A stretch of DNA of 8,360 bases from Candidatus Omnitrophota bacterium (lineage in GTDB: Bacteria; Omnitrophota; Gorgyraeia; Zapsychrales; Zapsychraceae): NCBI GenBank assembly GCA_018062515.1, contig JAGOSC010000074.1:1-8360 (forward strand). Reading direction: 5' to 3'. Each line of letters begins with the position of its first letter. Position 1 is the stretch's first letter. The position numbers and the translations under genes are program-made. Shown here one piece after another: positions 6,904 to 8,360 of the stretch. The notes under the pieces were generated by a model. The model saw only the letters and a program-made list of their open reading frames with translations. It was not told where the DNA came from and made no database searches.

Positions 6904-7077
6904 TCATAGTAAGTTCAAGCCCCTGGATTGAGATACCAGCTCTATAAGTATTTTCTTGATAAACAAAGCCTTTTTATGTTCATCAGCCGTTGGTACAGTT
7001 GTTCCGCAGTTATTTCAAGAGAAATGGGAATCGTCATATTCTTTGTACAGACATCCTTTTAAAACTAAAAACAACGA
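6904..7077 (-). pseudogene. Protein-like small frame interrupted by one in-frame TGA (decayed gene or Sec candidate)
   Basis: Not recognised as a known family. On the minus strand, after the stop of the split-barrel gene, one frame reads LVLKGCLYKEYDDSHFS, then TGA at 7017-7015, then NNCGTTVPTADEHKKALF and a 17-residue amphipathic stretch (IKKILIELVSQSRGL) before a TGA at 6906. If the internal TGA replaced a Cys codon, the text would be FSCNNCGTTVP, a CxxC zinc-knuckle or redox motif. Two readings follow: a nonsense mutation in a small Cys-containing gene, or selenocysteine in a UxxC motif. I see only a weak hairpin about 9 nt after the TGA (GGAAC-AACU-GUACC with one mismatch), not a convincing bacterial SECIS. 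No ATG opens the frame; TTG at 7074 is the only early start and has no binding site. Decay is the more likely reading. A 31-codon ATG frame (7037 to 6942) overlaps it in another phase. Confidence 0.35.
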
Positions 7078-7467
7078 TCATGAAATAAGCGCTTCCACTT
7101 TTTCGATCCTCACCACCAGCGCCCCTCTTGCCCAAGAGAAATTGGTTTTGACCAGATCAACCATTGGCCCCATCGTTTGAATTTCGCCCTTGCCCGAAAG
7201 CCTATAACCCTGCCCCTTCTTCCCGTCAGCTCTTTGAACTTCCCCGGACGCAGCCAGCAATTGAATGCTTGGATCTTTCTTCAAATTCTCTTCGGTTTGG
7301 AAATACTTTCCGGCTGGAAGAAGGATAATCTCTCCGTTTTGAATGCCGATTTCTCGCAGGCGATAGCCCCATGCGGCAACGGTATGCGGCCCTGATTCCG
7401 AGGCTGTTGTGATGGAAACCCACTCAGTTTTCTCAATGACTTTCCGGCATTGCGCATCCAGTTTCAT
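7078..7467 (-). CDS. Pyridoxamine 5'-phosphate oxidase family protein (FMN-binding split barrel)
   Basis: This 129-residue protein fits the split beta-barrel flavoprotein family, whose small members bind FMN or related cofactors and are mostly uncharacterised. Visible family features are the opening strand EWVSITTASESGPHTVAAWG (residues 14-33), then EIILLPAGKYFQTEENLKKD (about 46-65), where the PAG...TxxNL block lies at the cofactor site, and a later barrel strand RGALVVRIEKVEAL at the end. It is a stand-alone single domain, too short and divergent to be the vitamin B6 enzyme PdxH. The ATG has GAGGGG 8 nt upstream and begins 2 nt after the stop of the 99-aa gene, so it is the last gene of that run. 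Its neighbours suggest a redox or stress role, but the substrate is unknown. Confidence 0.82.
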   Translation of the reverse strand: MKLDAQCRKVIEKTEWVSITTASESGPHTVAAWGYRLREIGIQNGEIILLPAGKYFQTEENLKKDPSIQLLAASGEVQRADGKKGQGYRLSGKGEIQTMGPMVDLVKTNFSWARGALVVRIEKVEALIS

Positions 7468-7469
7468 AA

Positions 7470-7769
7470 TTACGTCCCCTCATTTTCATTCGTTGTTCGG
7501 GGTTCATCAATAAACCCTTTTTTTAACAAAATGCCATAAATGTCTTTGCAGTCTCGCCCCAGCCTATGAACGTCACTGAGGGTTGGTGTTTCACCGCGTT
7601 TTAACCTATCCTCCCAGTCGCATAAATCCATATCCAAAAATTCTATTAACTTGAACGGACATTCCTCACAACGCCCTTCACAATGGGACTCAAACGGAAA
7701 ATCAAACGGCAATTTCTCCCGCACCTCCTTGATTAAATTTTCCATTGCTGTTTTTACGTCCGGTTTCAT
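7470..7769 (-). CDS. Conserved small protein with CxxxCxxC motif, function unknown
   Basis: The 99-residue protein opens MKPDVKTAMENLIKEVREKL, then has a Cys cluster HCEGRCEECPFKLIEFLD (C30, C34, C37), a further Cys in DMDLCDWEDRLKRGE (C50), and C74 in the GRDCKDIYGILLKKGFI C-terminal helix. It is soluble and mostly helical. I recall uncharacterised proteobacterial proteins with the same plan (C..C..C-xKLLxYL, WExRLxxGExP, and a C-terminal LxxNGL-like end), but cannot name a family. The clustered cysteines suggest zinc or iron-sulfur binding; this is inference. The ATG at 7769 matches that remembered N-terminus, though its binding site is weak (AAGAAA). It overlaps the upstream Cys-rich gene by 68 nt in another frame, and the flavoprotein gene follows after 2 nt. 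Confidence 0.7.
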   Translation of the reverse strand: MKPDVKTAMENLIKEVREKLPFDFPFESHCEGRCEECPFKLIEFLDMDLCDWEDRLKRGETPTLSDVHRLGRDCKDIYGILLKKGFIDEPRTTNENEGT

Positions 7770-7941
7770 GGTTTCTTGCTTTATGTTTCTTTTTACTCCT
7801 TAACTTCAATAACAACGGATCTTCTTCTTTTCTTAATGGGAATTCAAATCCTTTTAAGACGCAACCCAACCCACTCGGAAAGCATACCGCTTTTCTCCGC
7901 CTGCAGAAATCGTCTTCTCTTCGGTGTTTACAGTCCCACAT
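7702..7941 (-). CDS. Small Cys-rich protein beginning MWDC, function unknown
   Basis: The 79-residue frame opens MWDCKHRREDDFCRRRKAVC, with four cysteines (C4, C13, C20, C27) spaced 9, 7 and 7 apart, then GCVLKGFEFPLRKEEDP. This resembles small proteobacterial proteins I remember starting MWDC and with a GCVLxGxFEFPL-like segment; no family name or function is known to me. The Cys/His pattern fits a small metal-binding fold. The part after about residue 48 is Lys-rich and then reads into the start of the next gene in a different frame, giving a 68-nt overlap. The true protein may have been shorter, with a stop lost, since TAA occurs in an adjacent frame at about 7795. The ATG has GGA 8 nt upstream and lies 29 nt after the hemerythrin stop. 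Confidence 0.6.
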   Translation of the reverse strand: MWDCKHRREDDFCRRRKAVCFPSGLGCVLKGFEFPLRKEEDPLLLKLRSKKKHKARNHETGRKNSNGKFNQGGAGEIAV

Positions 7942-7970
7942 TTCTTATTCCAAAATACCGTGCCCTTCTT

Positions 7971-8360
7971 TTAATCTAAATGCACGTGGCAGCAAGTCTT
8001 ATACTTGTGATCCGGTAAAGCTTCCATATTGCCAAAGACATTTTGACGTTCTTCATCGGAGACAGACTGGTCAATGGCCGGATAAAGAATATTTTCTTCT
8101 TTATGATTATGCTGTTTAAGAACATCCCACAACAATTGTTCCTCTTGATCGCTTTCCGGTTCTTGGCACTGAACTTTTTTATGAACCTCCTCCAAGTGCG
8201 CCTTGATCTGGCGATGTTCCTGTCTCATCACCTCGGTCGGCCCGCCATTCTTCATGCCGGTTTTCTCTTCAAACAACGGGAACAGAATCTCTTCTTCCCA
8301 GACAATATGGCGCTGCAAACCAAATTTAAACTTCTTGAAATACTCTTTCGCTTGCGGATA
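7971..8360 (-). CDS. Hemerythrin HHE-domain protein (5' end beyond window)
   Basis: Hemerythrin-like proteins use a four-helix bundle with a non-heme di-iron site to bind O2 or NO, or to sense or buffer iron and oxidants. The frame is open to the window edge, so the first helix and start are missing. An in-frame TTG at 8318 is not the true start, because family-like sequence (YPQAKEYFKKFKFGLQ) precedes it. Of 129 visible residues, ligand-type motifs are H18-x3-E22 (RHIVWEEE), H49 (RQEHRQIK) and HNHKEEN (H84, E88) followed by ILYPAID. The C-terminus ends HKYKTCCHVHLD, adding two adjacent Cys and two His. It is the first visible gene of a run leading into the two Cys-rich proteins and the split-barrel protein. 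Confidence 0.88.
   Translation of the reverse strand, partial: YPQAKEYFKKFKFGLQRHIVWEEEILFPLFEEKTGMKNGGPTEVMRQEHRQIKAHLEEVHKKVQCQEPESDQEEQLLWDVLKQHNHKEENILYPAIDQSVSDEERQNVFGNMEALPDHKYKTCCHVHLD

Noticed and set aside
6942..7037. 31-codon ATG frame between the split-barrel gene and nrdD
   Set aside because: It has a start, but its C-terminal end loses protein-like character and the overlapping frame with the NNC motif is longer and more convincing; it has only a weak binding site.
7745..8119. Plus-strand frames across the hemerythrin and Cys-rich genes
   Set aside because: They are antisense to well-supported genes and show no family motif, only low-complexity or Leu/Ser-rich text.

Overview
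This is a bacterial window in which almost every gene lies on the minus strand. The gene content suggests a facultatively anaerobic or microaerobic bacterium that meets oxygen and probably nitric oxide. It holds a class III (oxygen-sensitive) ribonucleotide reductase and its activase, a type II NADH dehydrogenase, an NnrS membrane protein, a hemerythrin and a split-barrel flavoprotein. The hemA fragment and two small Cys-containing proteins look proteobacterial to me, perhaps gammaproteobacterial. That is an impression from remembered families, not a search result.

Layout, read right to left along the minus strand: (1) a gene group with a hemerythrin cut by the window end, a Cys-rich protein of about 79 aa, a 99-aa protein with a CxxxCxxC motif that overlaps it, and a pyridoxamine-phosphate-oxidase-like protein. 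(2) A 297-nt spacer. Its upstream part holds a protein-like frame broken by one in-frame TGA just before an xNNC motif; its downstream part is the nrdD leader with a strong ribosome binding site. (3) nrdD and nrdG, overlapping by 34 nt. (4) A 138-nt spacer with a perfect 6-3-6 inverted repeat. (5) A tight cluster of ndh (type II NADH dehydrogenase), DUF488 and DUF309, then a 32-aa small ORF I found by reading the spacer, then nnrS.

At the left edge, the 3' end of a plus-strand hemA runs tail to tail into the 3' end of nnrS. Both proteins lose their normal C-termini at the same place (about 230-244), where about 15 nt can be read as HemA on one strand and NnrS on the other. This looks like a microhomology join, either a real rearrangement or a chimera from amplification or assembly.

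Taken together, the minus-strand genes fit a low-oxygen and nitrosative-stress set: dNTP synthesis without O2, a simple non-pumping NADH oxidase for the membrane, O2/NO-binding iron proteins, and several small Cys-rich proteins of unknown role. No mobile element, tRNA, rRNA, CRISPR array or convincing intrinsic terminator was seen.
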